From Burkholderia diffusa (GTDB taxonomy: Bacteria > Pseudomonadota > Gammaproteobacteria > Burkholderiales > Burkholderiaceae): a stretch of 64,000 nt of DNA. The stretch is taken from the NCBI RefSeq assembly GCF_001718315.1, contig NZ_CP013362.1, positions 1,612,001 to 1,676,000 of the forward strand, read 5' to 3'. Shown here in pieces: positions 1 through 7,132 of the stretch. Under the pieces are notes generated by a model that was not told the origin of the DNA, searched no databases, and worked only from the letters and a program-made list of their open reading frames with translations. Made by a program: the position numbers and the translations under genes. How positions within the stretch are numbered: the stretch's first letter is position 1; the number at the start of each line of letters is the position of its first letter.

Positions 1-241
1 CTACGGAAAATGCTATACCACCCAACGCTTTGAGTTCGGTCAGGAACTTGACGAAATCGCGTTCCGGGATTGCACCCAGTTTGACTTCACGCCCTGCGCC
101 GTGCGTGAATCGCAATTTTGAGACCAGCGCATCCAATGGACGCCGCTTAGATTCAGGTAAAACGAAGGCGGCGATCGTACACCAAGCATTCTCCTTATCG
201 GAAAATGTGAACGTCCCAGATTCGTCAACGAATATAAACAT
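1..241 (-). CDS. DUF3800 domain protein, N-terminal part (cut by window edge)
   Basis: An open frame on the minus strand starts at ATG 241 and runs off the left edge, giving 80 codons. The N-terminus MFIFVDESGTF carries the D-E-S-G signature that opens DUF3800 proteins, a family with an RNase H-like fold whose early acidic residues are presumed metal ligands. Codon use fits a real gene, whereas the other frames here do not. Many DUF3800 genes sit in mobile or defence regions, which suits the neighbouring EVE-HNH gene and prophage debris. The spacing to that gene (190 bases) makes co-transcription possible but unproven. The biochemical role is unknown. Confidence 0.75.
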   Translation of the reverse strand, partial: MFIFVDESGTFTFSDKENAWCTIAAFVLPESKRRPLDALVSKLRFTHGAGREVKLGAIPERDFVKFLTELKALGGIAFSV

Positions 242-431
242 GTTTCATGTGAATCGCGATGGATGCAGCGTTGAATGAAAACGGTAAACATGGCATTTTT
301 GCCTTCGCCTCCATTGTCACTGGATGCACCAACATCATTGACGATATGCATAAACACGCGTCACATCGCGGCGCACCTATTTGTTGACCGATGTTGTATC
401 CAGTGGAACGGATCTTCAAATGCGGATTGAA

Positions 432-1334
432 CTAGTCGAACTTGTATCGGGAGCGGTGGCGTGCCAGAAAGGTTTTGTTGCCTTTTGTGACCTTGCGCAG
501 CCCGCGGTGACGATCCAGGGCAAGGACCTGTTGGTCGTGGCGGGACAACTGCGACCCGATCAGCAGGCCACCGTTCTGGTCAAACGAAATCAACCCCTTA
601 TCGAACAGCCGATCAATATGTGGTGCGAGTAACAAGCCGTTGTCCGGATCGACTCGCTCGTCGTTCGTGCTCAGGCTCCAAGCGTGGATATGTGATGCTA
701 TGAGAAGGTCGGTGTTTGCAAGGCCAGTGAGTGAACATTGGTTGTCCCACCTCTTGAGCAGGTCTGCCCGAAATTTGCCCTGGCCAACCCGGGCCTTTAC
801 GATCGCATCGCGGGTTGTCTTCGATACCTTCTTCCCGTTGCCACCATCCGTTACTAGCGCGTCTTCGAAGCGTTCGATCATCTGCGACGACTCGAGCAGG
901 TACGTGCCGGCATCTTGCGGCAAACGCGCCATATAAATTTGCTTGAGCGTTCCGGCGCTTGTGAATAGAGGGGGTGACGTGCGGTGGTCGAACCGGGATA
1001 TGAACTCACCCGAGACTTCGTCACGAAACACAGGCGTCTTTAGTTCCGTCAGTTCGACATCGACTCGGTGCCCACTGGCATTCCATTCGGAGAAGGAGCG
1101 GCTCGGGGGACGCGGAGCCAAATACGAATCCTTGACCGCCCTAGCGATATGAGAAATCCGTTGGCTATGGCAGCAGAAGATCAAGTCACCCGCTTTAACA
1201 GCCGCCACGTTGTCCCAGTGCTCTAAGCGCTGTTCCTTCCCGGACTGAGTGATCGTGTGTTGTGGTGCCCAGAGGAAATTACCGCTGAGAACTTCATTGA
1301 TGGTCAGCCCGACGTTTACCCAGTAGAACTTCAT
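432..1334 (-). CDS. EVE/PUA-like domain fused to HNH endonuclease
   Basis: 300 aa. Residues 1-75 look like an EVE (PUA-like) domain: an aromatic YWVNVG start, FLWAP near 20-24, HWDNV near 39-43 and the AGDLIF strand near 48-53. Such domains bind modified bases in a hydrophobic cage. The C-terminal half is an HNH_2 nuclease: GQGKFRADLL near 185-193, Cys200 and TGL, SHIHAW around His215, then DNGLLLAPHIDRLFD (residues 231-245) with Asn232 and His239. HNH proteins of this layout resemble type IV, modification-dependent restriction enzymes, so cleavage of modified phage DNA is the likely role by inference. It faces the same way as the DUF3800 gene downstream. Full length and apparently intact. 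Confidence 0.8.
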   Translation of the reverse strand: MKFYWVNVGLTINEVLSGNFLWAPQHTITQSGKEQRLEHWDNVAAVKAGDLIFCCHSQRISHIARAVKDSYLAPRPPSRSFSEWNASGHRVDVELTELKTPVFRDEVSGEFISRFDHRTSPPLFTSAGTLKQIYMARLPQDAGTYLLESSQMIERFEDALVTDGGNGKKVSKTTRDAIVKARVGQGKFRADLLKRWDNQCSLTGLANTDLLIASHIHAWSLSTNDERVDPDNGLLLAPHIDRLFDKGLISFDQNGGLLIGSQLSRHDQQVLALDRHRGLRKVTKGNKTFLARHRSRYKFD

Positions 1335-1663
1335 TGCCCCGTAGCCCTGATTGTTGTGTTCGTGAGACGTTACCTCTCTTTACTCGACAGTGGAAGGGGG
1401 CGGGCGGAATGAATGGCAACGTTCAGGCGGGTCGTTCGCCGCGTAATGCCCCGAATCCCATCACCCGATCGATCGGGATCCTGTGGCCGAAAGACTTGGA
1501 GGAAGGGCTGATGGCGTCAAACGCCGAAGTGGTTAGGGCGACGCTGCAGCTTTACCCGGCGCACGATACGGTGTTCGAGCCGAGCTGATACAGATTTATG
1601 CCGAATCCAACGGGACGCAAATTGTACATGTGGCGCTCGTTCGGCTGCGATAGGAAGAAATTA
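1335..1663. other. Intergenic stretch without a convincing gene
   Basis: 329 bases between two convergent/tandem minus-strand genes. The plus strand has a 59-codon frame from ATG 1409 with a purine-rich stretch ahead of it, but its product matches nothing I know and no terminator or promoter is evident. Left unannotated as a gene. Confidence 0.4.
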
Positions 1664-2536
1664 TCACGCGCCGTTCTGCTGTGCCTGAAACTGCGCCTCA
1701 AATTTCGCTATCATTTCTGCGAGAAAGCGCTCTGCATTCGCTGCGTTTTGCGCGTATACATGTTGGAGTGTGGCCGGGTTGTCACCAGCAATAGAGAACT
1801 CTGCGCGGATAGCAGCGATAGCGGCTATGACCTTCCTAGCCACGTCGGGCTGAAACTGAAGTAACGATTTAAGAAATTCTATCTGAGCAGCACTTAATCT
1901 CAACGCTGATGCTTCGCGCCGAGCAGTCCAATGGTTGATCTGCTCCTGCGTGAAATTGATCTGTGCTTGGAGAAAACTGGCTTTCTGAGGATCCAGCGGC
2001 CCTTGAAACAACATGTCAGTCTGCATTTGCACCCAGCGTCCATGGTCGCCGATAGCCCGCTCGACAATTGAATTGTCAGCGACCATCTGATCGTGAGCTT
2101 GTAATAGCGGCTGACGGCTCACGAGAAGTTGGGTGAACATCAAACGCATAGCGTCGGCCAGACTGCCAAGTGCGGTGACGGTGTCGTGACTGCCGATAGC
2201 ACTCGCCTTTGAAGTTTTCGCGACCATTTCGCTATACGAGTCTGTGACCTTCGCTTGCAATACAGCGGGATCGGACATTGACCCCATCGTGGTAAACGCT
2301 AATGAAATGGACTCGATAGCTGGAATGTAAATGTCTCTTCGCAACTGCATCTCGCGTTCGATCGCCTTCTGCCTGGTGTCGTGATCGAGCTGCTGTGTAT
2401 GTCGCCGTGACAGGCCGAAGTTTGTTATCAAAACGCCCAGCACTGTGATGAGGGAGCCAACAATTCCTGACCAGACTACGTCGGGGATTGACGTCAGGGC
2501 ACTATGGGCAGTGGCGATTGTTGTGCAGTCAGGCAT
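1664..2536 (-). CDS. Membrane-anchored coiled-coil protein, unknown function
   Basis: 290 aa, not recognised. Residues about 16-44 form one hydrophobic segment rich in V, G, I and L (SGIVGSLITVLGVLITNF), consistent with a single N-terminal membrane anchor. The rest is a soluble, alanine- and glutamine-rich helical region likely to form coiled coils, for example residues about 190-235 and the Q-rich tail. GC and codon use are lower than in the core genes to the right, as for the adjacent island genes. It lies next to the EVE-HNH nuclease and DUF3800 genes in the same direction, so it could belong to the same cargo block, but nothing in the protein shows a defence role. Confidence 0.6.
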   Translation of the reverse strand: MPDCTTIATAHSALTSIPDVVWSGIVGSLITVLGVLITNFGLSRRHTQQLDHDTRQKAIEREMQLRRDIYIPAIESISLAFTTMGSMSDPAVLQAKVTDSYSEMVAKTSKASAIGSHDTVTALGSLADAMRLMFTQLLVSRQPLLQAHDQMVADNSIVERAIGDHGRWVQMQTDMLFQGPLDPQKASFLQAQINFTQEQINHWTARREASALRLSAAQIEFLKSLLQFQPDVARKVIAAIAAIRAEFSIAGDNPATLQHVYAQNAANAERFLAEMIAKFEAQFQAQQNGA

Positions 2537-2723
2537 CTACATTCCCCAATGACGGCAGCTTTTTCCGGATTAGATGGATCATATCTGAACCTTGGCGACA
2601 GGGGAAATCGATGGCTATTTTTGCTGGAAGATGGCCGAACTAGCCTACGCTACACAAGACTGAGCGATGGTCGCACGTTCCAACGTCCTTGCGTAATGCA
2701 TTGATTTTTCGTGGGAATGTATA

Positions 2724-2772
2724 AGGATTGTGATTCCTGTTGTCGTGGGTTCGAGTCCCATCAGCCACCCCA
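2724..2772 (+). other. 3' fragment of tRNA-His, integration-site scar
   Basis: The bases read as the 3' two thirds of a bacterial tRNA-His: anticodon loop TTGTGAT with anticodon GTG at 2730-2732, TCC stem, variable bases GTTGTC, T arm GTGGG-TTCGAGT-CCCAT, acceptor strand CAGCCAC, discriminator C and CCA. The histidine-specific C73 before CCA supports the call. The 5' third (acceptor 5' strand and D arm) is missing; bases 2705-2723 are unrelated. Such 3' duplicates are left when an element integrates into the 3' end of a tRNA gene, so a complete tRNA-His should lie left of the window. Confidence 0.85.
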
Positions 2773-2801
2773 AAGAATTCATAGCAGTATCAAGAAGTTA
2801 G

Positions 2802-2836
2802 AAACGGCACTGAGATTTTATCCAGTGCCGTTTTTG
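2802..2836 (+). terminator. Intrinsic terminator after the tRNA-His fragment
   Basis: A perfect 11-bp stem, AAACGGCACTG with CAGTGCCGTTT, encloses a 10-base loop and continues into TTTTGTTTT. It lies 30 bases after the tRNA fragment, where a tRNA-His gene would be terminated. It also has an A-rich left side that could act on the opposite strand for the integrase remnant. Confidence 0.8.
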
Positions 2837-2842
2837 TTTTGG

Positions 2843-2861
2843 AATTCCCAAATTGGGAATT
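2843..2861. repeat. 19-bp palindrome at the integrase end
   Basis: AATTCCCAA-A-TTGGGAATT is a perfect inverted repeat with a one-base centre. It touches the stop codon of the integrase remnant and lies between it and the attachment fragment. It may be an arm-type integrase or excisionase site, or part of the phage attachment region; the sequence alone cannot tell. Confidence 0.5.
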
Positions 2862-3428
2862 ACATGCCTCGGCGCTTCACGATTTTCGTTCGATCGTAGA
2901 CACGCGCAGTCGTCGCCGGATTGGTGTGCAGATCCGGCAATGCGCCGTGTTCGGCCTTGTATCGGGTGACGTAATAGGCCCGCAGGTCGTGGAACGTGAA
3001 GCGCTTCGCCATTACCTTTTCCTGCAGCGCGTCGGTCATTAGCTTCGACCACATCGCCTTGAATCCGGCCGGCGTGTAGTGCGTCGCGTAGCGGTTCGAG
3101 AACACGTAAAGGCAGTCATCCTTCCGCACGGCGCACAGGCGGCCAATCAGCTCCGTCAGCGCCGGCGTGATCTCGATCTGCTCGATTACTGCGAGTAGCG
3201 CGACCAGCCGGGCGTCTCCTGGAACTGCTCCCATAGGCGCGCGATCGTGCCAACGTCGTCGCCGGCGCCGAGGATGTCGAGCACCTTCCGGATCGCGAGC
3301 AGGCGGTCCTGCCCGAGGTTGATCGGCTTCTTGCCTACCGGGTGATAGCGGTGGTAGGTGAAGCCTTCTTTTCGTTTCCGGGCCTCCATGCGTGGCAGGA
3401 GCCCATCGCGCTCCCGGTGCTTCTTCAT
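2860..3428 (-). pseudogene. int: Phage tyrosine integrase with central deletion
   Basis: Two pieces of one integrase survive in different frames. The N-terminal piece starts at ATG 3428 (MKKHRERDGLL) and ends at stop 3186 after 80 codons. The C-terminal piece occupies the frame 3234 to 2860 and holds KRFTFHDLRAYYVT and TTARVYDRTK, that is the H-x-x-R box and the nucleophilic Tyr of tyrosine recombinases. About 150 residues between them, including the first catalytic Arg and the core-binding domain, are absent at a junction near 3190-3230. The product cannot recombine DNA. Its position next to the tRNA-His fragment agrees with an integrase that used that tRNA gene. Confidence 0.85.
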
Positions 3429-3631
3429 GCTGCGCGTCTCCATTTTGGCTGCGTGCGCGGCGTCGCCTCGGCGCGCGGCTGATTGACCTGCTCCTACGTC
3501 AGCATCGGATGGCCGTCGGCCTTGCGCGGCGCATCGATGCCGAGCGCCTTCTTGATCCAGCGGGTCTGTGCCGCTCCCTGTTTCAGGCCGCCCGTCAACT
3601 CGACGAGCTCGGCGTTCGTCACGATCGGCAT
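3425..3631 (-). pseudogene. DUF4224 excisionase-like protein with internal stop
   Basis: Starting at ATG 3631 behind a strong GGAGG, the frame reads MPIVTNAELVELTGG, then a basic helix TRWIKKALGI and GHPMLT, the layout of DUF4224 proteins that sit directly upstream of phage integrases and are thought to act in recombination directionality. Codon 46 is TAG (3496-3494), where relatives as I remember them have Trp. The frame continues open for 22 more codons and its TGA overlaps the integrase ATG in an ATGA junction, so the nonsense change is recent and the original was about 68 aa. Confidence 0.75.
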
Positions 3632-4227
3632 TGGGGCACCTCCGGGAATTCATCATGGGTGAGGCCTTCGAACAACCTGCCGGCGGCATGCTTGTCAGCG
3701 TTGCCCATGATCGTTCCGTCACCGTGCGTAAATTTCCCACCGCGCACGCGTACACCCTCGGCGTGGCCCATCATCGGAACCCATTCCCCCCATTGCTTAA
3801 ACAGGAACGGCACGCCGTATGTCACGCACTGGTCGTGAAGCGAGCAGGCCCAGTCGGGATGCATCGGCCGCGCACCAGGGCCACTTTCGCCACCCACGAT
3901 CACCCAGTCGATTTCCGGCGAACGGTAGCCAGTTCCATCCTCCGCATATTCGGTGGTCGGGCCGTGAATCCATGGCGCGTCGGCGGGGCAGTCCTCGCAG
4001 GACTGCATTTCCTGCATGCAGCAGATGCCAGTCGGATCGAACCACGCTCGAAGATCGACCGGACCAAGCAGCGGCTCCATGGATAGAAAGCGGCGGCACG
4101 CGGGTGTCATGAGCAGCTTTTCGACGTCGCGATCAGCCTCGACCTGGTCAACGATCGTGGCGCCAAGCCAGACGTTTGACCATGGCCACGGTGTGTTGAC
4201 GCCGCGCCCGGCGAGCTCGAGTACGCG
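3619..4227 (-). pseudogene. Phage Gp37/Gp68-like (DUF5131) protein, N-terminus lost
   Basis: The frame encodes 202 residues with NVWLGATIVDQVEAD, RFLSMEPLLGPVDL, IDWVIVGGESGPGARP and FKQWGEW, the conserved C-terminal half of the phage Gp37/Gp68 (DUF5131) family, related in sequence to radical-SAM-like proteins. A four-Cys patch (CCMQEMQSCEDC) lies mid-way. Upstream of Arg at 4227 the frame meets TGA at 4230-4228, and homology ends there, so the N-terminal part with the start codon has been removed. An internal ATG at 4110 could still start a 163-residue fragment. The 3' end overlaps the DUF4224 start. The break coincides with a tail-gene remnant on the other strand. Confidence 0.8.
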
Positions 4228-4338
4228 TCAACTACACGATAGTCTCGAGCGTCGACAACGAGCCGCTGTTCGGTTTTTGACGTCAACAACCAGTACATCG
4301 CCGGTTTCGATACCGGGGCATGGGGCGTACCAGCCTGA
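4227..4338 (+). pseudogene. Tail-protein C-terminal remnant with frameshift
   Basis: Reading from 4227, VNYTIVSSVDNEPLFGF is followed by a stop at 4278. One frame over, the reading FDVNNQYIAGFDTGAWGVPA runs to a stop at 4336-4338. The two join smoothly if the TTTTT run at 4274-4278 had one base fewer, so this is the tail of one phage structural gene with a single-base insertion. It sits just before the tail-fibre gene, where tailed phages carry a host-specificity or baseplate protein. Its 5' part is missing at the same junction that truncates the DUF5131 gene. Confidence 0.55.
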
Positions 4339-4365
4339 GCATCCCAACGCATTTATCGCCATGAC

Positions 4366-4388
4366 CCGCCTACGCGCGGCTTTTTTTA
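4366..4388 (+). terminator. Degraded terminator before the tail-fibre gene
   Basis: CCGC and GCGG flank CTACGC and are followed by CTTTTTTTATT. The stem is short, but the U-run is strong. It would end transcription from the preceding tail gene remnant. Confidence 0.4.
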
Positions 4389-4403
4389 TTGCTCGGAGCA
4401 CAG

Positions 4404-5285
4404 ATGGCAAACAACAACTTCAAGGCGTTTGCGGCCGCTGCCAACGCGAACGTGATGACGCAGGCCGATTACGAGGCACTCTCGGCACTGCTCACCGGCT
4501 TCCAAAGCGGCACCGCGCAATCGCAGCAGCTCAACAAGGTGTGGCGCCAGAGCTCGATTATGGCGGCCGTGCTGGCGCAGTTCATCGTCGATATGACAGG
4601 CCAGGACGCCATTGATGATGGTACGACGGCGACGCTTCTGGCGAATCTCAAGAAGTCGATGCCGGGCAGACTGCGCAACACGCAGGTATTTCAGATCGCG
4701 GGGACGTTCGTCTATACGCCTACGGCTGGCACAAACAAGGTCCGTGTGCGCGTCATCGGTGCTGGTGGAGGAGGCGGGGGAAGTTCCGCCGCAACAGCAA
4801 CTACGACGTCTACGGCAGGCGGGGCGGGTGGTTATGCAGAAGGCCTATTCACCGCGGGATTCGCGGGGGTCTCCGTGGTCGTAGGAAGCGGCGGAGCCGG
4901 TGGCGTAGCAGGGAACAACATCGGCTCAAATGGTGGCGCAAGTTCATTCGGCTCGCTGCTCTCGGCGACCGGTGGTTCGGGCGGCGGCGCTATTGCGGCA
5001 ACGGCATCACCATACCTCGTAACTGGCAGCGGATCGGGAATTGTCGCTGGCGGAACGATCAATCAGAAGGGATGTGTCGGTGGCCATGGCCTATCGATGA
5101 CTACCAGCTATGGGGTCAGTGGTGCTGGCGGTGGAACAGGGCTTCCCTATGCGAATTCGGCGCGCGGAGCGGACTCACAATCTCCCGGCGGCGGTGGTGG
5201 CGGTGCATGCTCGGGCGTCAATTCACCGGCGTTCTCAGGTGGACGCGGGGCCGACGGTATCGTCATTGTTGAGGAGTTTGCGTGA
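4404..5285 (+). CDS. Phage tail fibre with glycine-rich tip domain
   Basis: 293 aa from ATG 4404, preceded by GGAG. Residues 1-90 (MANNNFKAFAAA, ANVMTQADYEAL, LNKVWRQSS, MTGQDAIDDG) match the N-terminal region found in many Burkholderia and Pseudomonas phage fibres. After a beta strand near residue 110 (NKVRVRVIGAGGGGGG) the rest is glycine-rich with repeated GGAGG, GSGGAGG and GGGGGG runs, the pattern of adhesin tips that fold as packed polyglycine-II helices and contact the host receptor. The frame is intact although most of the prophage is gone. The next gene starts within its stop codon. Confidence 0.8.
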   Translation: MANNNFKAFAAAANANVMTQADYEALSALLTGFQSGTAQSQQLNKVWRQSSIMAAVLAQFIVDMTGQDAIDDGTTATLLANLKKSMPGRLRNTQVFQIAGTFVYTPTAGTNKVRVRVIGAGGGGGGSSAATATTTSTAGGAGGYAEGLFTAGFAGVSVVVGSGGAGGVAGNNIGSNGGASSFGSLLSATGGSGGGAIAATASPYLVTGSGSGIVAGGTINQKGCVGGHGLSMTTSYGVSGAGGGTGLPYANSARGADSQSPGGGGGGACSGVNSPAFSGGRGADGIVIVEEFA

Positions 5286-5467
5286 TGAGAACATACGCAA
5301 GAATTCAGGACGGTGTGGTGTTCGAGTTTTTCGCAACGGACGGGAACATAAGCGAAATGTTTCATCCGTCCCTTGTATGGATTGACGTTACGGAGATGGA
5401 GCCGCAACCGGAGTTAGGTTCGCGCTTCGACGGGAAGCTGCTCACCGCTCGATCGATTGGCGATTGA
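5285..5467 (+). CDS. Small phage protein paired with the tail fibre
   Basis: 60 aa, MMRTYARIQDGVVFEFFATDG onward. It starts at an ATG that overlaps the fibre stop as TGATG, so the two are translationally coupled. Short proteins with the pattern YARIQDGVV-E and a later F-D-G motif follow tail-fibre genes in many Mu-, P2- and lambda-like phages and are annotated as tail or tail-fibre-assembly proteins. Its last 26 bases overlap the 3' end of the convergent acyltransferase gene. Confidence 0.6.
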   Translation: MRTYARIQDGVVFEFFATDGNISEMFHPSLVWIDVTEMEPQPELGSRFDGKLLTARSIGD

Positions 5468-6695
5468 CACGGAAACCATGGTGTCGGTAATGAGCCACCC
5501 GCCTCGAAATACGGATCGAAGTGCGATCCACGTATTTGTAAAAGGGGACCGCAATAAGGAGCGAGGCCGTCAGTCCAACCGAGGTCGAGGCGATAACAGC
5601 TGTCATATATCCAAATGGCCGGATCCATGAAAATACAGCGCATCCCAATGTGAGCAGGATGCCGAAGTGGGTTAGGTAAAGACTAAATGAAATTTTCCCA
5701 AGCCATTGAGGTATGCGCGAAGACAGGAGTTCGCGCGCCCCCTTGCAGAAAAGTACGCCGAGAAAAATAAAAATTGCACTGATTTGGCATTCGAGTTGGA
5801 ATGCGTTAATTGCACTCATAACCGGCATCCGGTTCGTGAAATCTAATATCTGTTGAAATTGATGCTCCATCGGAATAAACGCCAACAAGATCCCTCCCGC
5901 CAGCATGGTTAGCCCAACTGTCGAGTGGAGCAGTGAAGCTCTAAGATTGCTCGTATGCACTCTCTGGTAGACAACGAACCCGAGCATGAATAGAGACAAA
6001 AAGCTAGTGCCCGCGGTCACGAATATCATCAGCATGGCGAATCGCGCGATGATCTTCGGAAATGACCGAATAATGAATGCCACCGCCAATAGCATGAGCG
6101 ACCCCCAGAATTCAAGATGAAGAGTCCACAGGGGAGGGTTCGTCGAGTGTATCAACGGGGTTAGTGTTTCGGAGGATGTGAGGAATCTGATATGTGAGAA
6201 GATAGATGATTGGCCGTATCCGAAAAGCATCGAATTAATGGCTAGTTCTTTTGCGAATAGTGATGGAATTAGATCGTTGCTCCACAGATGCGTTAGCCAC
6301 GTTGAACCTGAAATTTCACTTGCGTGTAGTCGTGCGCCATGGAAAAAAAATTTCAGAAGCGCGGCAATAATCAGCGATGCTGCTACTGGAATATAAAGTC
6401 GCAGTGATCGCTTGAGTGCTTGTGTTGCAATTGATGAAGTCGAGTTTAGAAAAGAGCCGGCAAGCACGAATCCGCTCATAATAAAGAATACGTAGACTGC
6501 CACATATCCTTGGAAGGCAACAAACAGCGGAGAATTCGACGCGGCGTTTTCCCAAGCGAAATGCTCTGGCAAACCGGCGCGCGTGAATACTGGTAAGAAC
6601 GCTGAGCCGTAATGAAGAAGGACGACTTGTAGGGCTGCGACGCCGCGAAGTCCGTCTACAAATTCAAATTTTGATGTTCGCGGTTGTGGCGTCAT
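5442..6695 (-). CDS. Acyltransferase 3 family membrane protein (O-antigen/glycan acetylase type)
   Basis: 417 aa from ATG 6695. The N-terminus FEFVDGLRGVAALQVVLLHY holds the D-G-L-R-G-x-A and later His typical of acyltransferase 3 (OafA/WbbJ-like) enzymes, followed by about ten membrane segments, a YVFFIMSGFVLAGSF block and a C-terminal SFSLYLTHFGILL. These enzymes move acetyl groups across the membrane onto surface sugars. The GC content is visibly lower than in the flanking core genes. It converges on the tail-fibre gene at the end of a prophage, a usual place for serotype-conversion genes, so O-acetylation of the lysogen surface is a reasonable inference; the exact acceptor is unknown. Confidence 0.85.
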   Translation of the reverse strand: MTPQPRTSKFEFVDGLRGVAALQVVLLHYGSAFLPVFTRAGLPEHFAWENAASNSPLFVAFQGYVAVYVFFIMSGFVLAGSFLNSTSSIATQALKRSLRLYIPVAASLIIAALLKFFFHGARLHASEISGSTWLTHLWSNDLIPSLFAKELAINSMLFGYGQSSIFSHIRFLTSSETLTPLIHSTNPPLWTLHLEFWGSLMLLAVAFIIRSFPKIIARFAMLMIFVTAGTSFLSLFMLGFVVYQRVHTSNLRASLLHSTVGLTMLAGGILLAFIPMEHQFQQILDFTNRMPVMSAINAFQLECQISAIFIFLGVLFCKGARELLSSRIPQWLGKISFSLYLTHFGILLTLGCAVFSWIRPFGYMTAVIASTSVGLTASLLIAVPFYKYVDRTSIRISRRVAHYRHHGFRVNRQSIER

Positions 6696-6871
6696 TGTGG
6701 GTGGGTCTCGATTTCGGTGGGATTCTACACGGTGCGAGACTACCCGCGGATCGCTCTCCATACAGAGCGCTATGTGTACGTGGCCGCCCGAGGCAGCGTT
6801 TTTGTTTACGTGACCTGCTCCCCGCGTTTAGTGCGGTGACAGTGTAGAGTCCGTTCCAGAGAGGAACGGCA

Positions 6872-7132
6872 ATGAAGAAGCGATTCACCGAAGAACAAAT
6901 CATCGGCATCTTGAAGGAAGCCGAGGCTGGCCTGAAGCCGGCGGAGCTGTGCCGCAAGTACGGCATCTCGGAAGCGACCTACTACAACTGGAAAGCGAAG
7001 TTCGGCGGGATGACGGTCTCCGAAGCGCAGCAATTGAAGGAACTGGAGCAGGAGAACAACAAGCTCAAGCGCCTGTTGGCCAAATCAATGCTCGACAACG
7101 CCGCGCTGAAGGACCTGTTGGCCCGAAAGTAG
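6872..7132 (+). CDS. IS3-family transposase OrfA
   Basis: 86 aa, MKKRFTEEQIIGILKEAEAG onward: a helix-turn-helix (LCRKYGISEATYYNWKAKFGG) followed by a leucine-zipper stretch (QLKELEQENNKLKRLLAKS). This is the complete DNA-binding OrfA of IS407-group elements. In intact copies it is extended into OrfB by programmed -1 frameshifting near its end. Here OrfB is truncated, so at most a DNA-binding peptide is made, which could inhibit full-length copies elsewhere. Confidence 0.85.
   Translation: MKKRFTEEQIIGILKEAEAGLKPAELCRKYGISEATYYNWKAKFGGMTVSEAQQLKELEQENNKLKRLLAKSMLDNAALKDLLARK

Noticed and set aside
1409..1588. 59-codon plus-strand frame with a purine-rich lead-in
   Set aside because: No recognisable product, no promoter or terminator; could be a small protein but cannot be supported.
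4720..5260. Tandem repeat or CRISPR-like array in the GGxGG-rich stretch
   Set aside because: The repetition is at the level of glycine codons in the tail-fibre tip; there are no regular repeat-spacer units.
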